Part shown: piece by piece, positions 28,808 to 41,322 of the stretch
Numbering within the stretch: the stretch's first letter is position 1
Layout: every line of letters begins with the position of its first letter
Notes under the pieces: generated by a model
Told to the model about the DNA's origin: nothing
Database searches by the model: none
The model's input: the letters and a program-made list of their open reading frames with translations, nothing else
NCBI GenBank assembly: GCA_001643675.2
Contig: LSRY02000004.1
Coordinates: 310,001 to 374,000, forward strand
Origin: Monocercomonoides exilis
Taxonomy: Eukaryota > Preaxostyla > Oxymonadida > Polymastigidae
DNA: 64,000 nucleotides
Direction of reading: 5' to 3'
Made by a program: the position numbers and the translations under genes

Positions 28808-30251
28808 TGTTGGAGTGGCTTGTGGTGAAATTGATCCAAATGAGAAAAAGTCAGCAGTATTTCCAGTTGAATATTCGGCATAAGAAGAAACGCCAAAATT
28901 AATAGCGATATCAGAAAAAACACGTTGTGTCCTGAATGTAACAGTCATTGACCATTAAAATGTTTCCACTGCAACTGGAGCTCTATCAGATGAAATGATG
29001 TTGATACATGTGAAATCTTCGAAAGATGAATTTCTGCAACGTTTTCTTGTCGATTCAGCTGAATATGCAATTTTTATTCATTTTTTTCATCCCTTTGCCT
29101 TCTCAACCGGTTTGATCTGGGTTCACAAACAAAAAATGAAAGGCCCTCTCAAAAAAGTTGTCATTCACCTTCCAAATTGAAGTTCAAAGAAATAGCGCAT
29201 CGCTCTTGCTGTTATGGAAATTTTATTTCTTCTTTATCTTCTTTGAGGCTATCTTATCTCTAACTCTATCAACTTCCTGAATTAAAATATACAAAAATTT
29301 TCATTAAACAATTACATCGAACATTTGAAACATTAATATTGCCGCATTACTGAATTGTTCAAATAGATAGGCTCGTTTTCCTCAATTAAAATTCATTATT
29401 CCATCCATTTTCAACGTTTTGGCAGTTGATTCTCTAGTCATTCCCTTTAGGCAGTCTTTTCACTCCCAAAATGAATTAGTATCCATTCCTTCTTTAAAAA
29501 AAGTTGGATTTATTCTTTTTTACTAATTCCACCTCTCTTATCCAATGGCAGGGTATGCTTCATCAGAAAAAGCCAAGATCCAATTCCCTTCAGATTCCTT
29601 CATCCTGTGCATCCATCAACAGTCCTCACTTCATGTCAATGATATTCTATCTTGATAAGCTGATTTTCTTCATTTGTTTATATATTGGATTTTTGATCTT
29701 TGAGAACGTCATAGAAGAATATATCTTCGAAATGGATGGAGATAAAAAAATGAACACACAGATATTATCACGCAAAAATAATTATGTTGTATTTCCTTTA
29801 TCATCCAATTTCCAAAATCAATAGACAAAATTTCATAATTATTTCATCTCCACATTGTCTGGTGGCATCACATGAAATGATATTTTTCATTTTGCAGCAA
29901 ATATTCATTCGTCAATCTCACTTCTCTCCAATGAACATTCATGTGTGAAGATTTTCTTTCGATCAAAGACTCCATAATAAACAAAGAAAAAAGATAAAGC
30001 GTTGCTGTTCCTCAATCTAACTTGGCAAAAGTGCCAATACGAAAAAGGGCAGTGTGGACACTTTTATTGCAATAGCTTTTTTGTGAGTTTATTTTCTCTA
30101 ATTTCTTCTTCCAAAACAAATGCAAATTTAATATGAATGATGAAAATGGCTTTGTTTTCTGAATACATTATTTTTGAAAAAATACAGATGAAGAACATCG
30201 TGAATAAAACATTCGGTTTGCAGCTGTTGTTATATTTGATTTCTTGATTGA
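28261..30251. other. Intergenic / decayed DNA
   Basis: GAA-rich purine stretch near 28395-28430, then AT-rich DNA. ORFs at 28995-29180 and 29504-29824 lack motifs; the latter has one hydrophobic segment. I see no intact gene here. Probably old inserted material. Confidence 0.4.
28771..28810 (+). repeat. (ACACAT)n microsatellite
   Basis: Five to six tandem ACACAT-type hexamers followed by (AC)n. Confidence 0.85.
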
Positions 30252-31622
30252 ATGATTTTTTCAAAATTCACATTTACATCAGAGTTATTCTCTGAATTGG
30301 AACATTGCAATAACGATCAGCAAAAATGGAAAATAGAAGAAATGGATGGAATAATGAGAGAGATGAGTGAAGATGAATTAAATTCCGTTTTATCAGCAAG
30401 AATGTTGAATAAAATCTGTCAAATGATTGAAGAAAAGAAAATGTCGATGGAAAATGCAATTTTGTTGTTGAAATGCATTGGATATTGCACAATGCTAAAA
30501 AGAATTCGTGTTTATTGCTTCAATGATTCTTTAGTGAATAAAAGATTCAAGACTTTGATTGTTGATGAATACAAAAAAAAGGAAAAAAAGAATGAAAAGC
30601 TTCTTGTTGATTTTTGTGAATGCTATATTTCTCTTAGCATCTATTTTCCATCTGGATTGCTTTCAGTTTGCGTGCCTTGTCTTCAGAAAGTTGCATTTCA
30701 AAAAGAGGAAAACGAGGAAGCACAAAATGAAGTGGAAATGGCTTTGATGGCTTTGAGTAATGTTAAAAATTCTGTATGAGCATTTCTGTGATGATTTTGA
30801 CTTTTGTAATTTTTGCTTTTTATTTATCTGAATATTGTAATTTAAAAGGAGGTGAAAAAAGAACTTAGCTTGAATGAGATCACAGATATCATCGAATATC
30901 ATCAGGAACATCACAATTTGACGCATCTTGCATATCAATCTGCTTGGCAATTTTTGATCTTCAGATTCAACATGGAAAGAAGCTTGGAAGAAGTGATAGT
31001 GAATGAGCTGCATTTTGTTAGAGAGGCAGCAAGAGAATTAGAAGAGCTGAGAGAATGTGTGGATTGGAAGAGAAGAGAAAAGAAGAAAGGAGAAAAAGAA
31101 ATGAAAGAAGTACTAATAATTGGGAGATGGTTGGATGTTATTGTTCATTTTTTTCTCTCATGTCAATTGTGGAATGAAGAATTTTTTGGACTAATCGGTG
31201 GCATTGAAAGTGCATTCCAAAAAGCAAAAGGTGAACATAGAGGAATATGCAAGGAATGCATTTCTTCCTTTACAAATATTGAAAGGAACAGGGCAGTGAC
31301 AATTGAAGACTTACTGAAAGGCAGAGCTGTTGATGCTGTTGTGAAAGAGTTTCAGACGCAAACACTGAATAACGAAATGACATATGAATGCTTGACATTT
31401 CTAATGAGAGTTTTAAGGCGATTGAAAGAGGAAAAAGATGAAATGGGAGAAGAGAAAATAAACACTATCAAAAAGAAATTGTTTGAAAAGATGGAAGAGG
31501 AAGGACATGAAGATATAGCCATAAGTTTTTATGAAATACTTCATTTTTTTAAACGTCGATATGATAATGGATTATCGTTGGATATTTCTGATTATTTTGT
31601 GAATGTTCGAGAAAATGGTTAG
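30252..31622 (+). CDS. Uncharacterised helical-repeat family protein, copy A
   Basis: Two exons, 30252-30773 and 30849-31622, give 431 aa ending in TAG. The 75-nt intron is GTATGA...AAAAG. The protein is Leu/Glu/Lys-rich and looks all-helical (ARM/HEAT-like), with no catalytic motif. Hallmarks shared with copy B (32612-33934): ELEHC, the block SMENAILLLKCIGYC, VDFCECY, EVEMAL, YHQEHHNLTHLAYQSAW, VNELHFVREAARELEEL, VDWKR, and the end LFEKMEEEGHEDI. I recall this as an expanded family of unknown function in Monocercomonoides. The start ATG is placed by alignment with copy B; a few upstream codons are uncertain. Function unknown. Confidence 0.8.
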
Positions 31623-32611
31623 AATTGAATTTTTCCAAACAAAAATTATATCTTTTTCTTTTTTATTCATTTCACAAAATGATAAAAAAAATTGAATAAT
31701 TTTTATTTTTATTTTAATTTTCTTTTTCATCAAATTCTCTAATAAAGCAAGTCAATCATGATTGAATTCTCTCTCCCTCTTTCTTTCTCTTTCTTCTTTC
31801 TCTTTATCACAGAAATCTTTTTTTGTTGTTCATCAAATTTTTTGTTTCATTTTCCTTCACTTCCATTCCATTCATAGTCTGAAAGAGACAGAAACCCAAT
31901 TAATAAGAGTTGCATCTTGTCTTTCTTGCTGAAATAGAATGAAGATGAAAAGAAAGATCACAATCATCGAAATGAAGAAAGATTATGTTTGAATATGTGA
32001 GTAAGAGCGTGAAAATGAGGTAGAATGAAACGAAAAAGTTGAAACAAAAGATGAAAATGAACAGACTGAATGAAATAAATGAGATATGTGTTTTTTTTCT
32101 TTCTTCTTCCTTTTTTCCTTGTCTTTTGCGCTTGCGGATAATGCGAAGAAGGCAGTGGAGATGGAGAAACTGTTGGAGAAGAAGAAGAAGGTGATTGAGG
32201 AGGAGAAGGAGAAAGAGAAGAAGAAAAAGAAGAAGAAGGAGAAGAAGGAGATGAAGAAGACGAAGACGAAAATGAAGATGAAGATGATGCTTGATGAAAT
32301 GGAGATGGATGATATGAAAAAATGTGAATGAAGAATAACATTCTCGTGAAGCCAAAGTGAAGATGAAAATGGGTAAATGAATGAAATTATTTAAAAATTC
32401 AGATTTTTTTGAAGATTCTTCGTGTCTAACTGAAAACGTGACTTCAAAACAAAATCACTTCTTTTTCTCGTTTTCCTTTTCATTTTCTCGTTTGCCGTTG
32501 TATGTTTCTTCATTTCTTCTTCTTTTATGAGATGACGATCAAAGGAAAAGAAATGAATTGAAGATTTGCTTTTCAAACTTAAAAGATAATCATATGAATT
32601 TTCTGGTAAAT
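31623..32611. other. Intergenic between convergent helical-family genes
   Basis: AT-rich with a purine block at about 32150-32330 whose plus-strand translation is an 81-codon Lys/Glu/Met repeat ORF (32086-32331). This is low complexity and not called as a gene. Confidence 0.4.
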
Positions 32612-33934
32612 TCAAATATCATATATATTCACATAATCTTTAGAAATTGTATGAAAGCTTGTGAAAATATCTTCATATCCTTCTTCTTCCATCTTTTCAA
32701 GCAACTTTCTTTTCGTCTCTTTTCGTTTTGCTTCCTCCAATTCATTTTTCGTCTTCATCTTAATTTTTTCGCAGATGTAGTCGAAAAACGATAAACATTC
32801 ATAAAATAAGTTATCTATTGAATCTAATTGGACAATTGCCTCCAAAGTTATATCAATAGCTCCTCCTTTCAACAGCGCATCATCATCCATAGCCATATTT
32901 CCCGCTGCATTTCCTAATAAAAAAATACAATATTTACTAATTTCTTTGTATTTTTCCTTTGCCGCTCGAAATACACTCACAATGATGAAGATAAGCCCAG
33001 AATGCTCTTCATCCCACGATGAAATTGAGATCAAATACCTATCAATTACAGAAAGCCACATCTCAACGTTGTTAACTTCTTTCACTTTTTCCTCTTCTTT
33101 TCTTTTCCAATTCACACTTCTTGTCAGCTCCTCCAATTCTTTTGCAGCCTCTCTCACAAATAACAACTCATTAGCAATCACATCTTCCAAATTTCCATTC
33201 CAAAATAAACGATCTGTCAAAAATTTCCAAGCAAAGCGATATGCAAGTTGAGTAAGATGCTGATGCTTTTGATGATATTGGATGATCTCTTTGATCTCAT
33301 TCAAATAAAACTTTTCTGGAATTTTCTTATTAAAAATTAGGGGGTGTGGAAAGCCGGAAAATAATGAAAAACAAATAAATTCATTTTTACGAACCTTCCA
33401 ATATTTAAAACAGCTCAAGTGAAGCAAGGCCATTTCCACTTCTTTTTGTGTTTCTTCGCTTCCATCTTTGTTCAATGCAACTTTCAAAAGGCAGGGAATA
33501 CAGATTGAATGCAATTCCGGGGGGAAGTCGTAGCTGTGAGCAATATAGCATTCGCAAAGATCAACCATAAATTTATCATCCATCATTTCTTTTTTCTTCC
33601 CTTCTTTAGCAATCATCTTTTGAATTCTTTCTTTCAACAAAGATAAATCAAAACTGTTATTCCACATACGTGAAAGCACTCTGTAATATCCTATTTGTTT
33701 CAATAAATAAATAGCATTTTTCAATTGCGTTTTCCTCTCTTCAATCATACTGTTTATTCTGTTGAACAGTTTTTTAGAAAAAATGGACTTAAAATCTTCT
33801 TTCTTCATTTCCTTCAAAATTCCGTTAATAATAAGGATTTTTTGCTTTCGTTCAGTTTCCGTGCAGTGCTCCAACTCAACAAGCAATTCTTCAATTGTAT
33901 TGCCTATATCAGTTGTACCTATTTTGTTTGTCAT
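32612..33934 (-). CDS. Uncharacterised helical-repeat family protein, copy B
   Basis: Paralogue of copy A, tail-to-tail with it. The frame is open for 440 codons, but at the exact position of the copy A intron there is a 69-nt stretch (33326-33394) starting GTTCGT and ending AATAAG with coding unlike the family (Phe/Pro-rich). Removing it leaves 417 aa that align smoothly (ALLHLSCFKYWK then KIPEKFYLNEIKEIIQYHQ). I read it as a 3n, stop-free intron that can be retained without a frameshift. Family hallmarks VDLCECY, CIPCLLKVAL, NELLFVREAAKELEEL and LLEKMEEEGYEDI are present. Function unknown; probably a scaffold-like helical protein. Confidence 0.8.
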   Translation of the reverse strand: MTNKIGTTDIGNTIEELLVELEHCTETERKQKILIINGILKEMKKEDFKSIFSKKLFNRINSMIEERKTQLKNAIYLLKQIGYYRVLSRMWNNSFDLSLLKERIQKMIAKEGKKKEMMDDKFMVDLCECYIAHSYDFPPELHSICIPCLLKVALNKDGSEETQKEVEMALLHLSCFKYWKVRKNEFICFSLFSGFPHPLIFNKKIPEKFYLNEIKEIIQYHQKHQHLTQLAYRFAWKFLTDRLFWNGNLEDVIANELLFVREAAKELEELTRSVNWKRKEEEKVKEVNNVEMWLSVIDRYLISISSWDEEHSGLIFIIVSVFRAAKEKYKEISKYCIFLLGNAAGNMAMDDDALLKGGAIDITLEAIVQLDSIDNLFYECLSFFDYICEKIKMKTKNELEEAKRKETKRKLLEKMEEEGYEDIFTSFHTISKDYVNIYDI

Positions 33935-34698
33935 ATGTTCTTCTCAATTCTTCAATGAGACATCTTTCAAAAGTTGAATAAAAAACTGTAAATGGAAAAA
34001 ATGAAGTTGCTAAATAAAATTTGCACTTGTCAAATGTCAATGTTAAAAAAACGAAATTTTTCTTATAAAAATCCTTCTATTTTGGTTATCATGATCGAGT
34101 TGCACTTTGTGGACAAAATTGCAAATACACGCATTTCGAAAAGATCAAAGAAAATTTTAAACAAACCAATAAACCTTTGGGGTAAATGCAGAAAACAGGG
34201 GTACCAAAATTATTTCATTGTTTTGTAAGATATTACATTAAAAATCTAATTCCCATTTATTCATGTGTTGCCTATAAATTACATATCAAATTAGAAAATT
34301 ATGAAGGAAATATGAAACAAACAATTTCGTATTCCAATTTATTTTCTAGTTTTTCAATGTTTTGTTCCATTTTATAAATTAGATATGAAAAAGAAAAATT
34401 TAACTATTACCGTCAAATACCTAGAAGCAGGACGTAATATCATGCTTGTCAATGGTGTAACATTTAAAGAAGATTTTGGAGTTGTGATAGCCATGATGCT
34501 TCAAAATTATTTCTTAAGTCAGTATTTTGGGTTTCTTTTTTCCATGAATAATATATTGATACACACTACATTTTCTTTTAACCTAAAGAATTGTTATTAT
34601 TTATCTTATAAATAGCATGTGGCTTGATTATAATACAGGATGAATGATTAAAATTAAGATTTTTAGGTACACCTATTTTCTGCTCTTACCGAAATATA
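33935..34698. other. Intergenic, AT-rich
   Basis: Nothing recognisable; ORFs are short, Ile/Lys/Asn-rich and without motifs. Confidence 0.45.
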
Positions 34699-35465
34699 CA
34701 CCAAAAATTATTCAACATCGAAAAAGTTTAATTCAAGATCGAAATTAATTATTCGAAATCGGAAAACTTTAATTCGAAATCGAAAATATTTAATTCAAGA
34801 TCGAAAATTCTTTATCATAAAAAAAATACGAAAAAAATATAAAAATACGCACTCATGTCAGTTTCTTTTCTTTCAGTTATCGATCTGAGAAATTTGACAG
34901 TTTCAATTTGAAAAATATTTTTTGATGTTTTTTTTTGGTGTTTGGTTGAGTGAAACAGTGCAAATAGGATAAAACTGAGTTATTATTAAACTTATCACAT
35001 GTGTTCAAAAGATTACAAGGAATTTATGAAAAAAACAAAAGTGATAGGAAAGTTCATAATCTTGTTTTGTGCACAAAAGGACAAAATTTCATCTCATTTA
35101 TTGAATACGAAATGTTTTGAATTTCTTTTATTGCAATGGAAACTGATAAAATATAACATTTTCAATTTTCAAAATGAGAAAAGAATCGATTGATATCAGT
35201 CTTTATCATAGAAAACAGTAGTTAAATACGTAAGAAAAACATTTCCAACAAAAAAACAAATGCAATTTTCAACATTTGTTTCAATAAAATACCCTTGGTA
35301 TTGACTTGAATTGAAATTCTGAACAAACGAACTTCTTTTTCGATTTCAAATTAACCTTTTTCGATTTCGAATAAAAGTTTTCCGATTTTAAATAATTAAT
35401 TTTGATATTGAATTTACCTATTTCGATTTTGAATAATAATCTTCGATATTGAATAATTTTTGGTG
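34699..35465. mobile_element. Non-coding element with terminal inverted repeats (MITE-like, 767 bp)
   Basis: Left end CACCAAAAATTATTCAA (34699) is repeated exactly in inverse at the right end (35449-35465). Internal to each end the motif ATTCRARATCGAAA recurs four to five times, on opposite strands at the two ends, typical of transposase-binding subterminal repeats. No transposase gene inside. Confidence 0.7.
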
Positions 35466-35470
35466 GAATG

Positions 35471-35847
35471 CAGGACATCGCAAAAAATACCGGACAAAAT
35501 TAATTTCACAATAACTGCAAAAGTAATAATTCTGCAAAATTTCCTCAAAATACATGTCAACGATACAAACTCATTTGATAAACGAGACTTTCAAAATAGC
35601 CTCATTTGCGCTCAAAAAAAATATTTTTTTAATCTCGGAGAAATAGGATTTTGAGTTTCTCCGAGATTTTAATAATAATTTATTTCTGAGCACAAATAAA
35701 GCTGAAGTGAAGTCTTGCATGTCACGTGAGTTTGTGTTGATGAGATATATTTTGAGGAAAATTGTCTGAATTATTCCTCATGCGGTTGTTGAGAAATCGA
35801 TCTTGTCCGGTATTTTGTGCGATGTCCAGTATTTTTTGCGATATCTG
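35471..35847. mobile_element. Foldback MITE-like element with perfect central hairpin
   Basis: Left arm begins CAGGACATCGCAAAAAATAC; the right arm carries two inverse copies of the same word in tandem (about 35804-35847). In the middle, near 35630-35670, AATCTCGGAGAAA and TTTCTCCGAGATT form a 13-bp perfect stem. No ORF of interest. It starts 5 bp after the previous element ends. Confidence 0.65.
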
Positions 35848-36630
35848 TAATTCCAAAAGCCAAAGAAAGAAAAGAAAAAAATCAGATGTGTTATTTAGGC
35901 TCATTCATCACTTTTCAATGTTCATTTTTGAATATTCAATTTAAATATTCAAACAGAAATATTTCTTAGAAAAAATTTGATTTCAAAAATTATCTTCCAT
36001 CTTAAATAATTAAGATGAGATTTATGTTTATCATTGATGGGCAAAAATCATCACCTTTAATAAGGATAACTTATCAATAATATCATGATGACATTAGATA
36101 AAATGTGAAATAAATTGATCATTTCATATTATTTGAGTTGTTTCAAGTTTCAGCCACGAATTTCAAATTGGCCCAGTTATTTTGAAATAACCGAGAAAAA
36201 CTTAAATCTACTGGACGTTTTTGAAAAATCATTGAATTGAAATGTTTCTGATAAAATTATGGATGTGACCATGCTTTAAAATGTTTTTGTTTATATAATT
36301 TAATTTCAAAAATTCGAATGTTTTCATTTTAAGTTTAAAAAAAATAAGTGAGAAAACTTTGTTTGTTTCATCCTCAATTTTTTGAAATTGAATTTTTAAT
36401 AGAAGATATATTTAATGTTTCTTTCATAACACTGTTTGTATTTATTTAATCTGAAGAAAAATCTTGAATATTGACTTCCTCATGTTTTTATATCAATTTT
36501 CAAATTATTTTATTCAAAATCGCAAAATGATGAAAATTTTTATAAAAAATACTAAAAATTTCATCAGAATCAAAAGTTAATCGCTTCATAAAACTGAATC
36601 GTTGATCACATTTTGTGGAATGTCAAAGTT
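35848..36630. other. Intergenic, AT-rich
   Basis: No ORF, RNA gene or repeat of note. It borders the Harbinger-like fossil; terminal repeats for that element were not found. Confidence 0.4.
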
Positions 36631-38506
36631 TTATTGATTGAAGCTTTTTCTCACTCGTTTCCTTTCTGTATCCGCTCTCATGTTTATTTCCCTTATCTTC
36701 TTTCGCTCTATCTCCTTTATTGAAGAAAAGGTAATTTCTTTATTAAAAAAAGTTCCATCTTCTTCAGTCAAGCAGTGGGAATCGATAACAACGTTTGTCA
36801 ACCAACATGCAATCTTTGCATCCATTGAGAGATTTTCTTTTCCTCCTGTGTATTTATCTGAAAGTCGAAGCCATAACCTTTTCATCCTTCCAAAGAACCA
36901 CTCAACAGGGATTCTATTTCTGGCCAATATAGAATTAAACATTTTGATATTTTCTTCCACTTTTCCGGAAGACAATGTGGAGGAGGAAGCTTCGTACGGA
37001 AATTGATTAACGCTAAGCAAAGAGTCATCTGTATTTGCATGTGACATTGCAGATAATGAGTCTGTGGATGACATTGCAGAAGCAGAAGAGGAAGAATAAG
37101 ATGGCAAAGAAGAAGAAGAAGAAGAAAGAGAAGAAGAAGAAAATGGAGATGAAGAAGGTGATGAAGAAGAAGAGGAGGAGGAGAAAAGAGAAGCACAAGA
37201 ATTGAAATAATGAGAATTGATTTTCGGCAACTTGTTTGTTGGGTAATTCTTTCGGATTGGCGTAATTATTTTCAGCTCGGGAAAATAGCCTTGATATCCT
37301 TTGTCGGCAAGAATGGCCCAATTTTTACTTTCATAATGAATACAACTTCCGCTTTTTTCCTTGTCTGTTTTCAAGAGATACCATATGTCTCTTTTCATCC
37401 CTTGTCTGAAAAGAGACACATCATGTTTTCCTCCTGCAACAGCGTCTGACACAAACAGTGCGTTGTGTGGAGGCCATGCTGAAACGGCCACTTCGAACTT
37501 CATTCAATAAACATAATGTTGACCATCAAAAAGTTGATTTGAGTCGTCATATGCTTTTGGTGGGCAAGGAACTTTCACTGTCGCAGCATCTACCAACAAA
37601 GCAACAGATGGAAAATCTCTGCATGGGAAAAAAGGAGGCATTGGAGGCTTTTAAAAGACATTCTTTTAACGGTGATAAATTATATTTTATTTCATCAAAA
37701 CAGTGAGATGCCGTTGTGCTCGATATTTTCTAAACTTCATCAATCTTTTTCATATCAGTTCTTCTTGAAAGCCAATAAAGATAGATAATTATCTGATCGT
37801 GGACTGTTGGTGTCTTTCGCGGTCACATCTTTGGAACAGTTCTCTCTTCAGATTTGACAAGATTGCTAAGTTCTATCAAAAACATTGTCGGCAAACTGAA
37901 TTGTTCATCAGTGTAGTCGTCAGTTAATAATGAAAACAATTCACCAAACGATTCTTCTTCTTCCTCATCTTCTTCAAGAGATTGGACTTCACTTTTTTCA
38001 ATACGAGAAATCTGAATTTCCCTTCTTATTTGGAGTGTTTTGAAATCAGGATGCTTTTTTGCTTTCTTGGTTCTTTTTTCATTTGACATTTTCATTTGCA
38101 ATGGGGAAGAAGAGCTTGACGAATTTAATGTTTGGGACGGAGATGATTGAAATGTTTTTGGTATTCGATGTGAAGAATCGATACAATCAGTTTCATCATC
38201 GCTGTGCAAATTTTCTGTCAGTGAATTGTGAAAAAATTGATCGCAACTTTTTTTTTCTTTTTGAGGAACCACTTCAGTGTGATCAGACGAAGAGATTGTA
38301 TTTTTATAACTCAAAACGAAACATGTTTGATTTCCTTCCAATTCTGCTGTTTCAAAATGAGAATTTGATGAAGAAGTTTCTTTTTGTTTGCTTGAGCTGA
38401 AAACATTCACAAAGAAAGTATAAAAAGTTCTGAAGAATTGAAAGCGCAAACCTTTCATTTCTGTGATCATTGCTAGCACATCCTGATCCAAAGAATACTG
38501 TTCCAT
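36631..38506 (-). pseudogene. Harbinger/IS5-like (DDE) transposase, degenerate
   Basis: Reading from 38506 down: a Ser-rich N-terminal ORF to 37823, then TGA, a short open stretch (PTVHDQIIIYLYWLSRRTDM), TAG, a frameshift near 37620, the first catalytic block (LVDAATVKVPCPP), a further TGA just before MKFEV, and an open 290-codon end. The rest shows AVAGGKHDVSLFR, ILADKGYQGYFPEL and RIPVEWFFGRMKRLW, the DDE_4/HARBI1-type order of D, D and E. A ~60-residue poly-Ser insert separates the second D block from the E block. At least three stops and one shift mean it is dead unless recoded. Confidence 0.7.
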
Positions 38507-40009
38507 TGAGACAAGTTGGATATGTTTCCATGATAAGTTTTTCGATAATAGAAATAAAGGGAGGTTTTTCCGGGAATATTGATAATTAAGAAACAGAAAT
38601 GAAAGTTTTTTGTGATATAGTTATATAAGTTGGAAACAAGAATAAAGAATTGATAAAAAGAATTTAGAATTTTTTATTTAATTGAATATCAATAGATATT
38701 TCAAAGCAATAAAAATCTTTGTTTCAATAACGTATAATGATTAACAAGATATACAGAATTAATCCTTGGAAATGAATTATTTGAATTTCAAACAGATTCT
38801 AATAATTCAACACAAACAAAAATTTATGTTTTATGTTATTCAATTCCACAGCGAGTTGTTGTTCACAAGGTGACGTTAATGAATCTCTGAACTTCCATTA
38901 TAAATGTTAAAAAATCCCATCAATTTCAAGCGCTAACAAAGGGTGTATTTGTGATTCGCATTTTGGAAATATGATAACTACGGATGAGTTTCAGAACAAG
39001 AAATGAACATGAAGATAAGAATCAAATGATATTCATAGTTTTGAATTCATAATTTTCAAAAAAACACTTTTGATTTTTTCTCTGCAAGCTTTGAGATGAA
39101 ATACGCTCTTTATCAACAGTTCAAAAAATGAGCAAGTTAAATAACAAAAAAAAAAACAGCACTGACAACACAAATAACATAAATACAACCTTGTATTGAT
39201 TGTTCAAACATTATTGAAATTTTAATTATCCATGAAGAAAGTCTAAGAATAAATATATTCCAGTTGTTCTTGTGAGAATTGCATTGTGCTTATTTTTGAA
39301 CATTCATGTGTTCCTAAAGTTATTTCTGTCAATCATAACTTGCGCAATTCAATCATTAAAGAACGATTGTTCAAAAACGAATAGAATGAGCAGATAACGA
39401 TTTCCCATAATTGAAGCAATTCTGATCCATCATATAACAAATGTATTTTAATTATATTTTTTTCTGATTCATTATATTGAAATGGAATCATCTTTGAAGA
39501 TCAACGATTTTGTTTTCATTCAATGTGATACATTTTTTATTTCACAACATTCATTTATCGTTTGACATTCTTCTTTTTATAATGATTTTGTTTTAAAATG
39601 AATAAATAACACATTATTTCATTTCCAAAAGTTGTAATTCTTTGGAATGTTTCAAAAAAGAAAGAAAACACTTTTTGCAATCGTTTATTTTTTCGAAAAA
39701 ACATGATTGATTTTTATTTTCTTGTGAAAGTTCAAAATGATAAGTTTCACATCTCATTTTTGAAACATGTTGTTTTAATGAATTTTTGAAGATGTCCAAT
39801 TCTTTAATAAACTGGCATATTTTTTATTTCAGTTTTTGAACAGACGATTATTAATAAAAAATATCCCTTCAAAATTCATTCATTCGAAAGTTCTTCTAAA
39901 ACCAAATGAAAAGAAAATTTTAAAAACAATTCACTCAATGAAAAACAAATTAGTATTTAGTCACTTGAATAAAAAACAAAGAAAAAACAATCAATTTGCC
40001 AACAAAACT
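38507..40009. other. Intergenic, AT-rich
   Basis: 1.5 kb with no supported gene, RNA or repeat. Short ORFs are low complexity. Confidence 0.45.
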
Positions 40010-40866
40010 CCATCCACATATATGCAGTCTTCATACATATCTTCTTTCATCTTTTTCAATAACCATCTATTCGGAACTTTTTGTTTTGCGTTGAGGCTTT
40101 CATTCTCCGTCTTTTCTTTCAGCATTTCACAAAGATTTCTCATAAGCTTTAATTCATCCGCAAGTCACGCTTTTGCTCCATCTGTTCAAATCATTTCCTC
40201 CAAAACTGCATCAACGACAACTCAAATTACTGACATGACTTCAGCTTCAGATCTTAATTATCCGCTGCGCCTTGAATAAAATTCATGCGTTGCTTGCTGA
40301 TTTCTCCATCGTTCCACTTCACTTCTATGAATTCCCTCGCAATGATGCACAAAAGCACTCCAAATTCTTCATTCTTCTCACAACATTAGTGGACATCCGG
40401 CTTCAATGCAACGATCCATCTCGATGATAATCTTGTCTTCTTTTTCCCCCTTTCGCTTTTCCCTTCCTCTTCCAATCCACTCGTTTCATCAGCTCTTCCA
40501 GCTCTCTTGTTGCTTCTCCTGCAAAATGCAATTCGTTCACAATGAACCTCTTTGGGCATGTGTCATTAATCCATCTGCACATCAAAAACATCCAAGCTGA
40601 TTGACAGGCGAGTTTGATTAGGTTGAGATTTTCCTAACGAAATTGAATGATTTCTGTCATCTCCTTCAAATGCTATTCTTGTTCAACATGCCTTTCAACA
40701 ACCAGAAAATAATCAATAAATGAACAAAAATAAATTCAATTACAAACTTTCCACATATAAAAATTGCTCAATTTCAGCTTTGATAATTCCATCTCTTTTT
40801 CAGTTTAATTATTTTCTTCTTTCTTCAAAGGAAACTATCAAAAAACGAACCTCGCAAATAAATATA

Positions 40867-41316
40867 CAGTCAAAACCGGATATAATCACATCGGTTTTTG
40901 CAGGACTTTTTGTGACTATATCCGATTGTGATTATAAGTGATGTGACTTAACACAGAAAAAAATGAAATTTTATTTTTAAAATAATTAATTTTGGGTCAA
41001 TTTTTTTATTTTTGAAAAAACTTGACAAATACACATTTTTCAATAGAAATAACATTTTTTATTGTTTTATTATGTTATTCAGACTTATTTTAACATTATT
41101 TTGAAAAATCGATTTTTTGAAAATTTAGATCAAAAAACCGATTTTTCATTGAAAAAATCACCCATTATAATTTAAAATGTGATTATATATTTACAGCCCT
41201 GTGATTATATTCGATGGAAAATGAATGAAAAATAGGCCAAAATTTTCGGTGCATGGAAAAATGTGACTATAAACGAATGTGATTATATTCGACGTGATTA
41301 TATCCGGTTTGGACTG
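40867..41316 (+). mobile_element. 450-bp MITE, unit 1 (pogo/Tc1-like ends)
   Basis: Begins CAGTCAAAACCGGATATAAT and ends with its inverse (...ATATCCGGTTTGGACTG). Flanked by TATA on the left and TATATA on the right, consistent with TA target sites. Next to the ends GTGAYTATA words recur every ~15 bp. No coding capacity. Confidence 0.8.
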
Positions 41317-41322
41317 TATATA

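Noticed and set aside
32086-32331. 81-codon Lys/Glu/Met plus ORF
   Set aside because: Pure low-complexity purine tract; the opposite strand is equally open.
39836-40279. 147-codon plus ORF
   Set aside because: Overlaps, in antisense, the decayed C-terminus of helical-family copy C; no protein-like features.
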